Of a stretch of 64,000 nt of DNA, positions 45,040 through 53,927 are shown piece by piece (within the stretch, counting starts at the first letter, position 1; each line of letters begins with the position of its first letter). The translations under genes were made by a program, and so were the position numbers. The stretch lies in NCBI RefSeq assembly GCF_900177815.1, contig NZ_FXAZ01000001.1, positions 186,001-250,000 on the forward strand. Direction: 5' to 3'. The notes below the pieces were generated by a model. It searched no databases. It was not told the origin of the DNA and was given only the letters and a program-made list of their open reading frames with translations. The stretch comes from Paenibacillus aquistagni. GTDB taxonomy: Bacteria; Bacillota; Bacilli; Paenibacillales; Paenibacillaceae.

Positions 45040-46320
45040 TCATTTTCCTTCCTTTTTATCAATATCAAAGGTAAGCACTTGCTCCAGCAGCTTCTCTTGC
45101 GAGGTGTCAGGCGTGAAGCTGACCGACTGCACGGTTGAGGAATCAAGCTTTGCCTTGAGCTCTATTCGCTTGTAGGAGAACTGCTGCGACTTGAGCGTTT
45201 CTGCGATGGCAGCGGCAGTGGACACAAGCTGTTCCTTGGACATGGCCGAGAACTCATCGACGGATGATCCGCCGAGCGCAATCACATAGTGGAGCTTCGC
45301 GCCTTCGCTCAGTCGAAGCAAGGCCGCCTGCTCTTTTCTGGCTGGATCATAGGAGAGATGCTCATAATGATGATTGAGCTCATCTTGAGAAATATGAAGC
45401 TTCTCCTCTTCATCTACGACTGCGGATACGTAGAACGGCTTGTATTGCAGTGCTGCAGCAATCGCGGCCTTTAGATCAGCGCTGCGTTCGTCAGCGAACT
45501 GCCATTCCAATGTATCCTTATAGCTGTCGCTTACATCTCCATCTGGGTAAACCTCAATCGAGGCTTTTCGCGGCACGCCATCCAAAATATATTCAAAGCT
45601 CCCAAAATGTTTATTGAACTTGAAATTGTAATAGACGCCTTTAAAACGGAGCGTTCCCTCCGGATACGTCCGGTCCACATATTGGCGAGTTTCGATCATA
45701 GCTTTGACATAACCAATCGGGTTACCCATAAGCGAGAAGTATCCATTGCAGCTGAATAGAAGAAGGGCGATAGAGACGAGCCCCAGTCCATATCGGCTAA
45801 CGCTCCGCCTGCTGCTTAATGCTTGCTTCAAGAGAACGGCAGCACCAACGCCTACACAAGCGAGCACGAAGGCAATGACCATAAAGAAAGGGATATAGCT
45901 GCCGTTATTTTCACTAATCCAGCCTCCAAGCATCGCAAAGGGAAGGGTGGACAGCAGGATCCATAAGGAGCCTTGATAATACAATCTGCATGCAAAAGGC
46001 ACGATGATCAGCAGCGGGAACGTGGACAGGAACTGCACGCCTGCTCCCGTAATCACACAGCTGAGCAGCGTAGCAGCGAGCACCGCAGCAAGCTTAATAT
46101 TGCTTTGGTACTTTGCAAGCTTTTGAACAAGCGAGTGAATGTCGCCTGATTCTTTAGCCATTATCGGCTGGGCGATGTAATCCTCACTCATCTCTTCGTA
46201 CAGCTGCCTACAGGCTGAGCATGTCTCCAAGTGCTCTTTGAGCAGGGCACTGCTCTCATCATGCAGCAAGCCTTCTATTTCAAGCGGCATGAGATCTTTT
46301 GCTAGATTACATGTCATCAT
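45040..46320 (-). CDS. membrane anti-sigma factor with zinc-finger N-terminus
   Basis: A 426-residue protein. The N-terminus has the anti-sigma zinc motif HLETCSAC (His30, Cys34, Cys37). Residues about 65-210 form six membrane helices, and the C-terminal 200 residues are extracytoplasmic with no family I recognise. The start 46320 (ATGATG) follows AAAGGAG and lies inside the sigma gene 3' end, 14-nt overlap, so the pair is coupled. It should hold the sigma factor inactive at the membrane until an envelope signal arrives. Confidence 0.85.
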   Translation of the reverse strand: MMTCNLAKDLMPLEIEGLLHDESSALLKEHLETCSACRQLYEEMSEDYIAQPIMAKESGDIHSLVQKLAKYQSNIKLAAVLAATLLSCVITGAGVQFLSTFPLLIIVPFACRLYYQGSLWILLSTLPFAMLGGWISENNGSYIPFFMVIAFVLACVGVGAAVLLKQALSSRRSVSRYGLGLVSIALLLFSCNGYFSLMGNPIGYVKAMIETRQYVDRTYPEGTLRFKGVYYNFKFNKHFGSFEYILDGVPRKASIEVYPDGDVSDSYKDTLEWQFADERSADLKAAIAAALQYKPFYVSAVVDEEEKLHISQDELNHHYEHLSYDPARKEQAALLRLSEGAKLHYVIALGGSSVDEFSAMSKEQLVSTAAAIAETLKSQQFSYKRIELKAKLDSSTVQSVSFTPDTSQEKLLEQVLTFDIDKKEGK

Positions 46321-46792
46321 AATGGAGCTCCTTTCGCAGTTTTTCCTTGATACGATAGTAATACACGCGGCAATAATTTTCCGTCTGCCCGATTTTGATT
46401 CCAATTTCCTTAAAGGAGAGCCCATACAAGAGCCTCAGTCGCATAATGTCACGCTGCGGTTGTGTAAGCGCATTGACCTTATGGATGATCTCATTTGCAA
46501 GCAGTGCAGTATGGGCGTGATCTTCCTGAATCATCTGCACGCCTATGCGGGTATCGGCTTCCATGTCCTTTGCATGCTTGCGATAATGACGGTACAGCTG
46601 ATGCTTCGCGATGGCAAACAGCCAAGTTTTCAACGAAGATTGATGATGATAGCTTTCCATGCTCTTTAGGGCTTCAAGGAAGGTTGCCTGAATGAGATCA
46701 TCGACAACCGTGTGATCTTTGCAGTGGCGTGACAAAAAGCGATGCAGCTCAGGATAACAACTTATATACAGCTCTTCGATGTCCTCATGCAC
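46307..46792 (-). CDS. ECF-type RNA polymerase sigma factor
   Basis: A 161-residue sigma-70 family protein. Region 2: ELHRFLSRHCKDHTVVDDLI, TFLEALKSMESY and WLFAIAKHQLYRHYRK. Region 4: LTQPQRDIMRLRLLYGLSFK, IGIKIGQTENYCRVYYYRIK. No region 3, as in ECF sigmas. The start is GTG 46792, 7 nt after GGAGG; the open frame to 46855 has no site. It overlaps its anti-sigma partner. An autoregulatory promoter could not be identified with confidence. Confidence 0.9.
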   Translation of the reverse strand: MHEDIEELYISCYPELHRFLSRHCKDHTVVDDLIQATFLEALKSMESYHHQSSLKTWLFAIAKHQLYRHYRKHAKDMEADTRIGVQMIQEDHAHTALLANEIIHKVNALTQPQRDIMRLRLLYGLSFKEIGIKIGQTENYCRVYYYRIKEKLRKELHYDDM

Positions 46793-46984
46793 AAGCCATC
46801 CTCCTTTCCTTGCCTGCTCAGCATGAGCGCTGCTTTCCGCAGCATTTGACGGCAAATCGTTTGTTATATCTATTAGTGTATCTTGGAATGGGTTTCGTTA
46901 CAGTCTCAGGAAAGAAAAAATAAAGAAGAATCGAGGTGAAAGGGAGAAAGCGAAGAACTGGCCTAGTGGAACAGGATGAAGCGG

Positions 46985-47029
46985 GATAAAAGGAGCGCCT
47001 GTGTTCTTCTTAACAAGGAGCACAGGCGC
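46985..47029 (-). terminator. terminator of the envelope gene block
   Basis: Perfect 9-bp stem GCGCCTGTG / CACAGGCGC, with TCCTTTTAT on the minus-strand 3' side, 19 nt past the rodA-type stop. Confidence 0.75.
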
Positions 47030-47047
47030 ATAAAAAGTATGGGGGAG

Positions 47048-48175
47048 CTAGAAGTCTAGCGGGACATCATTCTTATAGACGTGCACACTTAAAGCAAGCC
47101 CAATGGCAATCTGATTCGTAAGCATGGAGCTGCCTCCGTAGCTGATAAAGGGGAGGGAGATCCCCGTTAACGGCACAAGCCCGATATGCATGCCAATATT
47201 TACAAAGATCTGAAAGATAAACATGCCCAGCACGCCAATCACAAGGTAGGAGCCAGCCAGATCTCGACTGTCCCTCGCGATCCCGACCAAGCGCCAGATT
47301 AGGAGGAAATATAGCAGTATCAACAGTGATGAGCCAATAAAGCCATAGCGATGGCCAACAACGACAAATATGGAGTCTGAATAGGCATAAGGAACAAATC
47401 CCCCTTTTAAATACAAGCCATCGCTGCCGCTTAATTGTCCAGAACCAATCGCTTGAATGGCATTGTTGACATGCCAGGACTTGTCTGGGTCACTGGTTGG
47501 ATCCAGGAAGGTTTGGATTCTCGACAGCTGATGCGGACGGATAAACTTGGCAAGCAGCTCTTCGTTCGCAAAGTACAGCCAGCAGATGATGCCGACAAGA
47601 CCGCCGCTTAAGGCAAGCCCGCCAAACATATAGCTGGCGCGCATATTGCCCATCCACAGCATACAGAGCAGAATGCCAACGAACACTAGTCCAGTCCCGA
47701 GATCGGGCTGCTTTAAGATGAGCAGCAGCGGGATTAGAAAGATGAGCATGATAGGAGCAATGTCACGAAAGGAGCGAAGCTCATTCCCGTTATGTTTTTT
47801 TAACAGATGCACAGCAAGCAGGACGGCTGCAACCTTCATCATTTCTGATGGCTGGAGCTGGAACCCGCCAATGCCGATCCAGCGCTTCGCTCCATTAATA
47901 GACGTTCCGATGGCAATAACAAGCACGAGCAGCCCAAGGCCCAGTCCATATAGCGCATATGCGAACCGGCTGATGAGAACATGATAGTCGATTACCGCGA
48001 TAAGAAACATGGGCACGCAGAACACCAAAAACAGCACGACGTGATTCCAATACAGTCCGTTCAGATCTGAATACTGGGTAGCATCATGCACAGCGACCGT
48101 GCCGACGGCAACTAAGCCGAGCAAGATGATGAAAGTAAATCCATCGATATGTTTAAGCTTTTTCAAATCAAGCAT
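47048..48175 (-). CDS. rodA: RodA/FtsW-family SEDS glycosyltransferase, variant
   Basis: A 375-residue SEDS protein with about ten membrane helices. NGAKRWIGIGGFQLQPSEMM, KQPDLGTGLVF (catalytic Asp) and the C-terminal PLTGISLPFISYGGSSMLTN are present. The loop that in typical members reads TDFIFAVIGEE here reads YSDSIFVVVGHRYGF, so the conserved acidic pair is replaced by His-Arg. SEDS proteins polymerise lipid II glycan with a class B PBP; none is encoded here. GAGG lies 8-9 nt before the ATG. It follows the ftsW-type gene by 12 nt as last gene of the block. Confidence 0.88.
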   Translation of the reverse strand: MLDLKKLKHIDGFTFIILLGLVAVGTVAVHDATQYSDLNGLYWNHVVLFLVFCVPMFLIAVIDYHVLISRFAYALYGLGLGLLVLVIAIGTSINGAKRWIGIGGFQLQPSEMMKVAAVLLAVHLLKKHNGNELRSFRDIAPIMLIFLIPLLLILKQPDLGTGLVFVGILLCMLWMGNMRASYMFGGLALSGGLVGIICWLYFANEELLAKFIRPHQLSRIQTFLDPTSDPDKSWHVNNAIQAIGSGQLSGSDGLYLKGGFVPYAYSDSIFVVVGHRYGFIGSSLLILLYFLLIWRLVGIARDSRDLAGSYLVIGVLGMFIFQIFVNIGMHIGLVPLTGISLPFISYGGSSMLTNQIAIGLALSVHVYKNDVPLDF

Positions 48176-48187
48176 ATGATTTAACCT

Positions 48188-49333
48188 CTATTTCCTCTTT
48201 TTCCTCGAATTTGGATGTTCGCTTAACACGGCTCTTTTGTTCATGTCACGCGTGATGCTGAGCAGAATCCCTGTGCTGGCCATGCACAGCAGCAGGGAAG
48301 AGCCGCCATAGCTGATAAAAGGAAGCGGCATGCCAGTGACAGGCAGTGTGCCGGTTACAGCTCCAAGATTAAGCAGAATCTGAGTCCCGATCATTGTGAC
48401 GATGCCTGCAGCGAGCAGAACACCAAACGTATCCTCGCTTCTAAGCGCCGCGCGGAAGCCGCAGCCAAGATAAAGGACGAACAACATAATGACAAACAGC
48501 GCTCCGACCAATCCGAACTCTTCCCCAATTACGGCAAAAATAAAGTCGGTATGAGCTTCCGGCAAATAAAAATATTTTTGCACGCCGTGTCCAAGTCCTG
48601 TTCCAAGCGCGCCGCCATGAGCGAAGGCATATAAGGATTGGACAAGCTGATAGCCGGTGCCGCTTGCGTGATCAAGCGGGTTTAAATAAGATACGAGCCG
48701 ATTGATTCGGTAGCTCTTGCCGAAGGCGAGCAAGAGACAGATCGGTATCAGACCTGCGCCAAGCATTGCAAGCTGCCCGGGGTGTGCGCCGCCAATTACG
48801 ATCATCGTGATCGCAATCATAACAAACAGCAACGCAGTTCCAAAGTCTGGCTGCAGCATGATGAGCGCTAGGAGCAGTCCAACGACGATCAGGATCGGCA
48901 GCAATCCCCGCTTGAAGGAGGCGATACGCTCTTCTTTGTTGCTGATGAGCGCTGCCAAGTAAATAATAAGTGCGAGCTTGGCAAACTCCGTTGGCTGAAA
49001 CTGAAAGGAGGCAATGCTGATCCATCTTCTGGCCCCATTCACAGGGGTGCCAATAAGGCTGACCAACAAAAGCAGCCCCAAGGCGGTCAAGATCAAGATA
49101 GGCGCAGCCTTCTTCCATGTCCGGTAAGGAATCGCCATACATATGAACATGGTCAATAGGCCGGCGATGGCAAACAAACCTTGCCTCGCAGCATAATGCC
49201 AAGGATTATCATAGCGGACCGCTACGACTCCCGCACTCGCGCTAAAGATCGTCACCATACCAATACTGACCAGACTTAAAGTCAGCAGCAGCAGGAGATA
49301 GTCAGGGCGCCCCTTAATCGGCTGCTTCATCAT
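48188..49333 (-). CDS. ftsW: FtsW/SpoVE-like SEDS glycosyltransferase
   Basis: A 381-residue SEDS protein. FSASAGV near residue 30, NGARRWISIASFQFQPTEFA, LQPDFGTALLF with the catalytic Asp, EAHTDFIFAVIGEEFGLVGA and MPLPFISYGGSSLLLCM are all canonical. It polymerises septal or spore-cortex glycan. AGGAGG precedes two ATGs. It is followed 12 nt later by a divergent RodA-type paralogue. FtsW and SpoVE cannot be separated from sequence alone. Confidence 0.92.
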   Translation of the reverse strand: MMKQPIKGRPDYLLLLLTLSLVSIGMVTIFSASAGVVAVRYDNPWHYAARQGLFAIAGLLTMFICMAIPYRTWKKAAPILILTALGLLLLVSLIGTPVNGARRWISIASFQFQPTEFAKLALIIYLAALISNKEERIASFKRGLLPILIVVGLLLALIMLQPDFGTALLFVMIAITMIVIGGAHPGQLAMLGAGLIPICLLLAFGKSYRINRLVSYLNPLDHASGTGYQLVQSLYAFAHGGALGTGLGHGVQKYFYLPEAHTDFIFAVIGEEFGLVGALFVIMLFVLYLGCGFRAALRSEDTFGVLLAAGIVTMIGTQILLNLGAVTGTLPVTGMPLPFISYGGSSLLLCMASTGILLSITRDMNKRAVLSEHPNSRKKRK

Positions 49334-49466
49334 AAGACAACCTCCTGACCGTTACGTAACGTAATGAGGAACGCTTGAGTCTCTTGTATTACGACAGCGT
49401 GCTCGCTCCTTCTTGCGCGCTGTTTATCAGCCTCAATGCGGTAGCAGATGCCGACTTTAACCATTT

Positions 49467-50453
49467 TCAATCCTTGTTCTTAAAGGGAAGCAGCAATGTA
49501 TCGATATCCATCTGAGGGTCAAGCCAATCCTCAATCATCTGGTGAGCCTCCTCTACCGTGCTTTCATCGAGCATGTAGTACCAGATGCCATCCATCATCT
49601 TCCCATCTCCCGTCAGCGCATAGCTGTGGAACTCAGGCACCTCATCTCTCATAAAGATCAGCTTGCCGAGGTCCACCATATTGCTTGGCGGGATGTCGGT
49701 CTGAAAATTGCTTCCTGCAATATTAAGCAATGTAGGAATCTTGCTTAGCTGCTTCCACTGAAGCGCGCGCGCTGTAATGGCCTGCAGGAAGATTTGGTTG
49801 CGTTCCATTCGATTCTGATCGGTATCTTCACGATAGCGGACATAATTCAAAGCCTCCAAACCGGTATACAGCGGCTTGTTGGCTGGGATGAAGAACTTGT
49901 CATGATTCCACTGCTTGTTTTCGATATCCTCTGTAATGGGAAGCGCGACACCGCCAAGCGCATCAACGACATCTCTAAAGCCCTTGAAATTAATGGAGGC
50001 GTAGTGATGCACCGGCTGCTCTAGCAGATGCTCCACCGTATTCACACTCATCTCGGCTCCGCCAAATGCATAGGCATGTGCGATTTTGTCTTCTTTGCCT
50101 TTGCCGATGATCTCCGTATAGGAGTCTCTTGGGATCGACAGCAGCAGCACTTGATGATCCTTGGGCCGAATCACGCTGTATATCATAGAATCCGAGCGCC
50201 CAACCTCCTGATCTCGCTGATCGATGCCAAGCAGCAGGAGGGAGAAGGGAGGCTCTTCGCTTAGATCAAGACTAGGGCGGTCTATATCGAGCGGCTTATA
50301 CACCTGCTCTAATGATTGCTCTACGCGCTTCGCAAGCAAATGATCATAAGCCCATAGAGAAAGGGGCTTGCGAAAGGCAAAGCCCGAGGTGATTAAAATA
50401 ATGAGAGCGAGCCAGATCATGCTCCACTTGCGTCTTTTACGTTTTCGATTCAT
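49467..50453 (-). CDS. LytR-CpsA-Psr (LCP) transferase
   Basis: A 328-residue membrane-anchored protein: one helix at residues 12-28, then the LCP domain with LLLLGIDQRDQEVGRSDSMI, LLLSIPRDSYTEIIG, KIAHAYAFGG and LNYVRYREDTDQNRMERNQI. The Arg/Asp residues that bind polyprenyl pyrophosphate are present. LCP enzymes attach teichoic acids or other polymers to peptidoglycan outside the membrane. It sits between the lipoprotein and FtsW genes in a block of envelope functions; a hairpin at 50517-50546 precedes it, so it may have its own promoter. Confidence 0.93.
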   Translation of the reverse strand: MNRKRKRRKWSMIWLALIILITSGFAFRKPLSLWAYDHLLAKRVEQSLEQVYKPLDIDRPSLDLSEEPPFSLLLLGIDQRDQEVGRSDSMIYSVIRPKDHQVLLLSIPRDSYTEIIGKGKEDKIAHAYAFGGAEMSVNTVEHLLEQPVHHYASINFKGFRDVVDALGGVALPITEDIENKQWNHDKFFIPANKPLYTGLEALNYVRYREDTDQNRMERNQIFLQAITARALQWKQLSKIPTLLNIAGSNFQTDIPPSNMVDLGKLIFMRDEVPEFHSYALTGDGKMMDGIWYYMLDESTVEEAHQMIEDWLDPQMDIDTLLLPFKNKD

Positions 50454-50516
50454 GAATAAATAACCTGCCTTTCATTCAGCTCGAAGGAATTGGCAGCAGG
50501 GGATTGATGGAGATAA

Positions 50517-50546
50517 GAAAAAAGGGCTCCCCGCATGTGAGAGCCC
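50517..50546 (-). terminator. terminator after lipoprotein gene
   Basis: Stem GGGCTC / GAGCCC followed by six or more T on the minus strand, 16 nt past the lipoprotein stop. It separates the two-component system genes from the LCP-ftsW-rodA genes, at least partly. Confidence 0.8.
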
Positions 50547-50561
50547 GGCAATGAATGTAGA

Positions 50562-51104
50562 CTAAGGAAGGGAAATCTCTTGCTCGTTAGAATCCAGTGG
50601 TTGATCGCGGTAGCCTTTCTTATGCAGCAGCTCAAGGGAATGATCTTTCCATGTGTAAACATCGAGTCCCTTCTCGCCGCCGCCCAGCACCCAGCCTAGT
50701 ACGACGTCTGGAATGCCGTCATGATCGACATCCTTGATCTGTGTGAAATCCAAACCGTTGCCGGCTCCTTTTGTATCCCACACGACTTTCCATTGTCCCT
50801 CTACTTTTTTAAGCATGGCGACCTGATGACTGCTGTTCATGGAGCCGTCCTCAAACACCACAATCGCCTCTTCCGCTTGATCGCCGTCGATATCGCCAAA
50901 CATAATGCCTGAGCCCTCTTCTTGAGACAATGGCAGCAGGATGCGGGAGCCCTCAGGCAGCGCTTGCCTAAGCTCATTTTCGTCCTCTGAAGCATCCTGT
51001 GCTGCTGGAGCTTGTATCAAGTCAATCGGTGCGGCCGGGATGCTGCAGCTCTGCATTCCAAGCATTGCCGCTGCAATCATCGTCGACATCCACTTCTTTT
51101 TCAT
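50562..51104 (-). CDS. putative lipoprotein with FG-GAP/VCBS-like repeats
   Basis: A 180-residue protein with a short signal sequence and Cys20 in a weak lipobox (GMQSC). Two Asp-rich loops of integrin-type FG-GAP/VCBS repeats follow: FGDIDGDQAEEAIVVF and VDHDGIPDVVLGW, which typically bind Ca2+. AAGGAG precedes the ATG. It starts 72 nt after the histidine kinase, same strand, so it could be an accessory or a target of that system. No precise family. Confidence 0.8.
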   Translation of the reverse strand: MKKKWMSTMIAAAMLGMQSCSIPAAPIDLIQAPAAQDASEDENELRQALPEGSRILLPLSQEEGSGIMFGDIDGDQAEEAIVVFEDGSMNSSHQVAMLKKVEGQWKVVWDTKGAGNGLDFTQIKDVDHDGIPDVVLGWVLGGGEKGLDVYTWKDHSLELLHKKGYRDQPLDSNEQEISLP

Positions 51105-51176
51105 TGCCGTATTCTCCTTGCCATTCTCTTCTTGTCCAGTGTAATGAAGTGTGGGCGAAAAGGGGTTATGAAATCG

Positions 51177-52589
51177 TTAAAGATAAGATGCAGGACCTTT
51201 GATCGGCAGCTTGAGGCGGACGGTGGTGCCTTGTTCCCATACGCTGTCGATCGTAATCGATCCCTGATGCAGCTTCATGATCTCCTGGCAGATCGATAAG
51301 CCGAGCCCGCTGCCTGAGGCCGACATCTTCCCATGATAGAATTTCTCTGTAATATAAGGAAGCTCGCTCGATGGAATGCCTTGTCCATTGTCTGAGATTG
51401 TAAGCAGAAGCGCATCGTTGCGAGCAGCCGCACTTAGTATGACCGTACCGCCTGCGCGAGTGAATTTGAACGCATTATCAAGCAAGTTGATCAGCACCTG
51501 CTTCATGCGATTCTCGTCCAGCAAGGCGGCAGGGAGAGTCGCAGCAGCTGTGACCTCGAAGTGAAGTCCAAGCCGCTCTGCGCGCGGCGTAAGCTGGGCT
51601 TCAATATGACGGAGCAGCTTCGGCACATCAACCGTGGATAAAGAGAGCTGTATCCGGCCATTCTCCAGCTTGGAGAAATCCAGCAGTTCTTCGACTAGCT
51701 GGGTCAAGCGGATGCTTTCCTCGTCAATAATATCAAGCCCTTCTCTCCATAGGCCCTCATCCTTGCTAGGATCTGCCTTCAGGGTTACGACCCAGCCATG
51801 AATATTGGTGAGCGGCGTTCTGATCTCATGGGAGATGGAGGAGATAAAGTCGTTTTTAAGCTCTTGATGCTGCTCAAGACGCGCAGCCATCGTGTTGAAG
51901 GTGTCTGACAACGTGCCAAGCTCATCCTGATACCGCTTGCTTGTCCGGATGGTGAGATCCCCCTCGGCCAACTGAGAGGCCGCTGCAGTCAGCGCGAGGA
52001 TGGGCTCTGTGATCGTGCGGGACAAATAGATGCCAAGAATGGCAACGAGAATGAGAATGAACAGTCCTGCGCCTACTGCCCATGACGCAATATATTGGAT
52101 CGTGGCAATGACTGGGGCCAAGGAGGTAACATAACGAACGACGCCTACGATCGAGCCTGCTGCCTGAAGCGGGTAGGAGACGGCAAGCAGCGTATCCGCT
52201 GAAGGCCCCCATGAGATGTCTTTGCCCCGCCAGATTCCGGGCTTGCCAGCCATGGCTGCCGCAATATCCGGATATTGGGTCATGCTGGGCTGATCCTCGT
52301 TGCCGTTGGAATCCTCCAGAAGCGTGAGAGAAGCATCTATAATTTGTACTTGCGCAGACGTATTTTGCGCAAATCCCCGCAGCAGGCGATCGGATTGCTT
52401 GCTTAATTCTTCTTCAGCGAAATAGTTATTGAAAAACGAAGCTGAGATTTCGGCTTGTTTGATCAGCGATTGCTGCACATTGTGATGATAGTAATGATTG
52501 ACGGCAGCAATGAGTATGATTTCGAGCAGGCCTACAGTAATAAGAATGACGGCGAGGTAGCTGCCAACAAGTCTTTTTTGAATGCTCAC
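51177..52589 (-). CDS. sensor histidine kinase
   Basis: A 470-residue kinase. Two membrane helices (about 8-32 and 165-190) enclose a 130-residue extracytoplasmic domain; HAMP (RTITEPILALTAAASQLAEG) follows; the H-box is SISHEIRTPLTN with the phospho-His at about 254; N-box (LINLLDNAFKF), DNGQGIP and GSGLGLSICQEI complete the catalytic domain. No PAS is visible. The start is GTG 52589, 2 nt after the response regulator stop, with AAAGGATG inside that gene. The signal is unknown; the M-box leader upstream suggests low Mg2+ or envelope stress as context. Confidence 0.93.
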   Translation of the reverse strand: MSIQKRLVGSYLAVILITVGLLEIILIAAVNHYYHHNVQQSLIKQAEISASFFNNYFAEEELSKQSDRLLRGFAQNTSAQVQIIDASLTLLEDSNGNEDQPSMTQYPDIAAAMAGKPGIWRGKDISWGPSADTLLAVSYPLQAAGSIVGVVRYVTSLAPVIATIQYIASWAVGAGLFILILVAILGIYLSRTITEPILALTAAASQLAEGDLTIRTSKRYQDELGTLSDTFNTMAARLEQHQELKNDFISSISHEIRTPLTNIHGWVVTLKADPSKDEGLWREGLDIIDEESIRLTQLVEELLDFSKLENGRIQLSLSTVDVPKLLRHIEAQLTPRAERLGLHFEVTAAATLPAALLDENRMKQVLINLLDNAFKFTRAGGTVILSAAARNDALLLTISDNGQGIPSSELPYITEKFYHGKMSASGSGLGLSICQEIMKLHQGSITIDSVWEQGTTVRLKLPIKGPASYL

Positions 52590-52591
52590 GC

Positions 52592-53314
52592 TTAACCATC
52601 CTTTCTCAGACGATAACCGCGCCCCCACACCGTCTCAATCCATTGCGGATGAGAGCTGTCATCTTCAAGCTTCTCTCTTAGCTTGCGAACATGCACATCG
52701 ATGGTCTTCGGGTCGCCGACAAAGTCCTCGCCCCATGCCAAGTTCAAGAGATCATCCCGGGTTAAGGCTTTGTCCGGATGCTCCATGAACACCTTGATGA
52801 CAGCATATTCCTTCGGCGTAAGCTCGATCACCTGATCGTGCTTATAGAGCCGATTCGCGTCAATATCGAGGCGCAAGGGACCAGCTGTTAGGACATGACG
52901 GCTGCTGGCAGACGATAGCGGATCCTTCGGTATTTGTGTACGTCTCAGCACGCTGTTGATCCTTGCGACGAGCTCTAGCGGATTGAACGGCTTCACGATG
53001 TAGTCGTCTGCACCAAGCTCGAGCCCTCGAATCTTATCCAGATCCTGGCCCTTCGCGGTTAGGAACATGATGACAACATGCGGATCCTTAGCCCGAATGC
53101 GCTCGCAGCATTCAAAGCCGTCGATATCCGGCAGCATCACATCTAGGATGATGACATCAGGCTGGTGATGTTCTACGGCCTGAAGCGCTTCTGTTCCCGT
53201 TGATGACGAGATGACCTCAAATCCGCTGCGCTCCAGATTGATGCGAATGAAGCGCTGAATGTGTTGATCATCCTCCACGACGAGGATGGGTTGTTTTGTC
53301 TCGTGTTGCAGCAT
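52592..53314 (-). CDS. OmpR-family response regulator
   Basis: A 240-residue regulator. The receiver domain has acidic ILVVEDD, phospho-acceptor Asp58 in VIILDVMLPDIDGFE, FLTAKGQ and YIVKPFNPLELVARI. The C-terminal winged helix has ELTPKEYAVIKVFMEHPDKA, and VGDPKTIDVHVRKLREKLED ending in VWGRGYRL. The start is 53314, 7 nt after GGAGGT; the frame upstream to 53377 has no site. It is the first gene after the M-box leader and the terminator at 53405-53439. Confidence 0.95.
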   Translation of the reverse strand: MLQHETKQPILVVEDDQHIQRFIRINLERSGFEVISSSTGTEALQAVEHHQPDVIILDVMLPDIDGFECCERIRAKDPHVVIMFLTAKGQDLDKIRGLELGADDYIVKPFNPLELVARINSVLRRTQIPKDPLSSASSRHVLTAGPLRLDIDANRLYKHDQVIELTPKEYAVIKVFMEHPDKALTRDDLLNLAWGEDFVGDPKTIDVHVRKLREKLEDDSSHPQWIETVWGRGYRLRKDG

Positions 53315-53404
53315 AGCAGCTACCTCCTTTGTCAGCACATGTGTTGAAGCAGGAACATCGTTGGTATTGGGAATCATGGCTCTTCATGTAGAAAATCTAG
53401 CTAT

Positions 53405-53439
53405 TAAAAAAAGCCCCCCCACGTCCATAGGGAGAGCTC
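53405..53439 (-). terminator. intrinsic terminator, M-box expression platform
   Basis: Minus-strand AGCTCTCCC pairs with GGGGGGGCT (nine pairs, two G-U) around a 9-nt loop and is followed by seven T. It lies downstream of the aptamer and about 90 nt before the response regulator ATG, as expected for a riboswitch off-switch. Confidence 0.88.
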
Positions 53440-53500
53440 AACATGCAGCAAGCGAAGAATCAAGGCATCACAGCGGTATACAAGCGCTGCCTTAAGCTTC

Positions 53501-53672
53501 ATTCCCCCTAGTCACAGCTTTGGCACTATACAACGTAAAGAGCATGAGCCCTTAGCCACATTATGAAAAGCCTTAATCCGGCAATCCCTGTTCTACCCAT
53601 TGGCATCTTTCGATGTTTCCGGGCAGTGGCCTGTATTTGTATAGGAGCCTCACCTAACGAGGACCTGATTAC
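53501..53672 (-). promoter_or_regulatory. M-box (ykoK) magnesium riboswitch aptamer
   Basis: Read on the minus strand, the leader contains the conserved M-box blocks in order: TTAGGTGAGGCTCCTAT (53657-53641), ACTGCCCGG, GCCAATGGGTAGAACAG (53604-53588), TTGCCGG...TTAAGGC, and ATAGTGCCAAAGCTGTGAC (53529-53511). The ends can pair as P1 (TCCTCGT with ACTAGGG, six of seven positions). I recognise it by strong similarity to the B. subtilis mgtE leader. M-boxes bind Mg2+ and normally repress transporter genes; here the first downstream gene is a response regulator. Confidence 0.92.
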
Positions 53673-53687
53673 GATTACTATGGATGA

Positions 53688-53716
53688 ATAGTATATGCAT
53701 CCGGCATGAATGTCAA
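53688..53716 (-). promoter_or_regulatory. promoter of the M-box leader
   Basis: On the minus strand TTGACA (53716-53711), a 17-nt spacer and TACTAT (53693-53688); TATACT two bases earlier gives a 15-nt spacer. Transcription would begin near 53682, just before the aptamer. Confidence 0.7.
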
Positions 53717-53927
53717 GGCGAGGTGCGTTTTTTGCATGCAGCATAGACCAGAGAATTGCTGTATCTCATCGTATGCAAGCATGAAAACGAAATGAGCACA
53801 AAGCCTTTCTAGGATGTAGAATGAAAGCAGGCCTATTTCAAGTATTCTCAAGTCTTGCTATACTCATAAGCTTCATACGCAGCAGGGATCGTTCGTTGGA
53901 TCACATCATGAGGGAGGAAGAAGAATA

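Noticed and set aside
46793-46930. ECF autoregulatory promoter upstream of the sigma gene
   Set aside because: A TGTAAC element exists on the minus strand, but no CGTA/CGTC-type -10 lies at the right distance.
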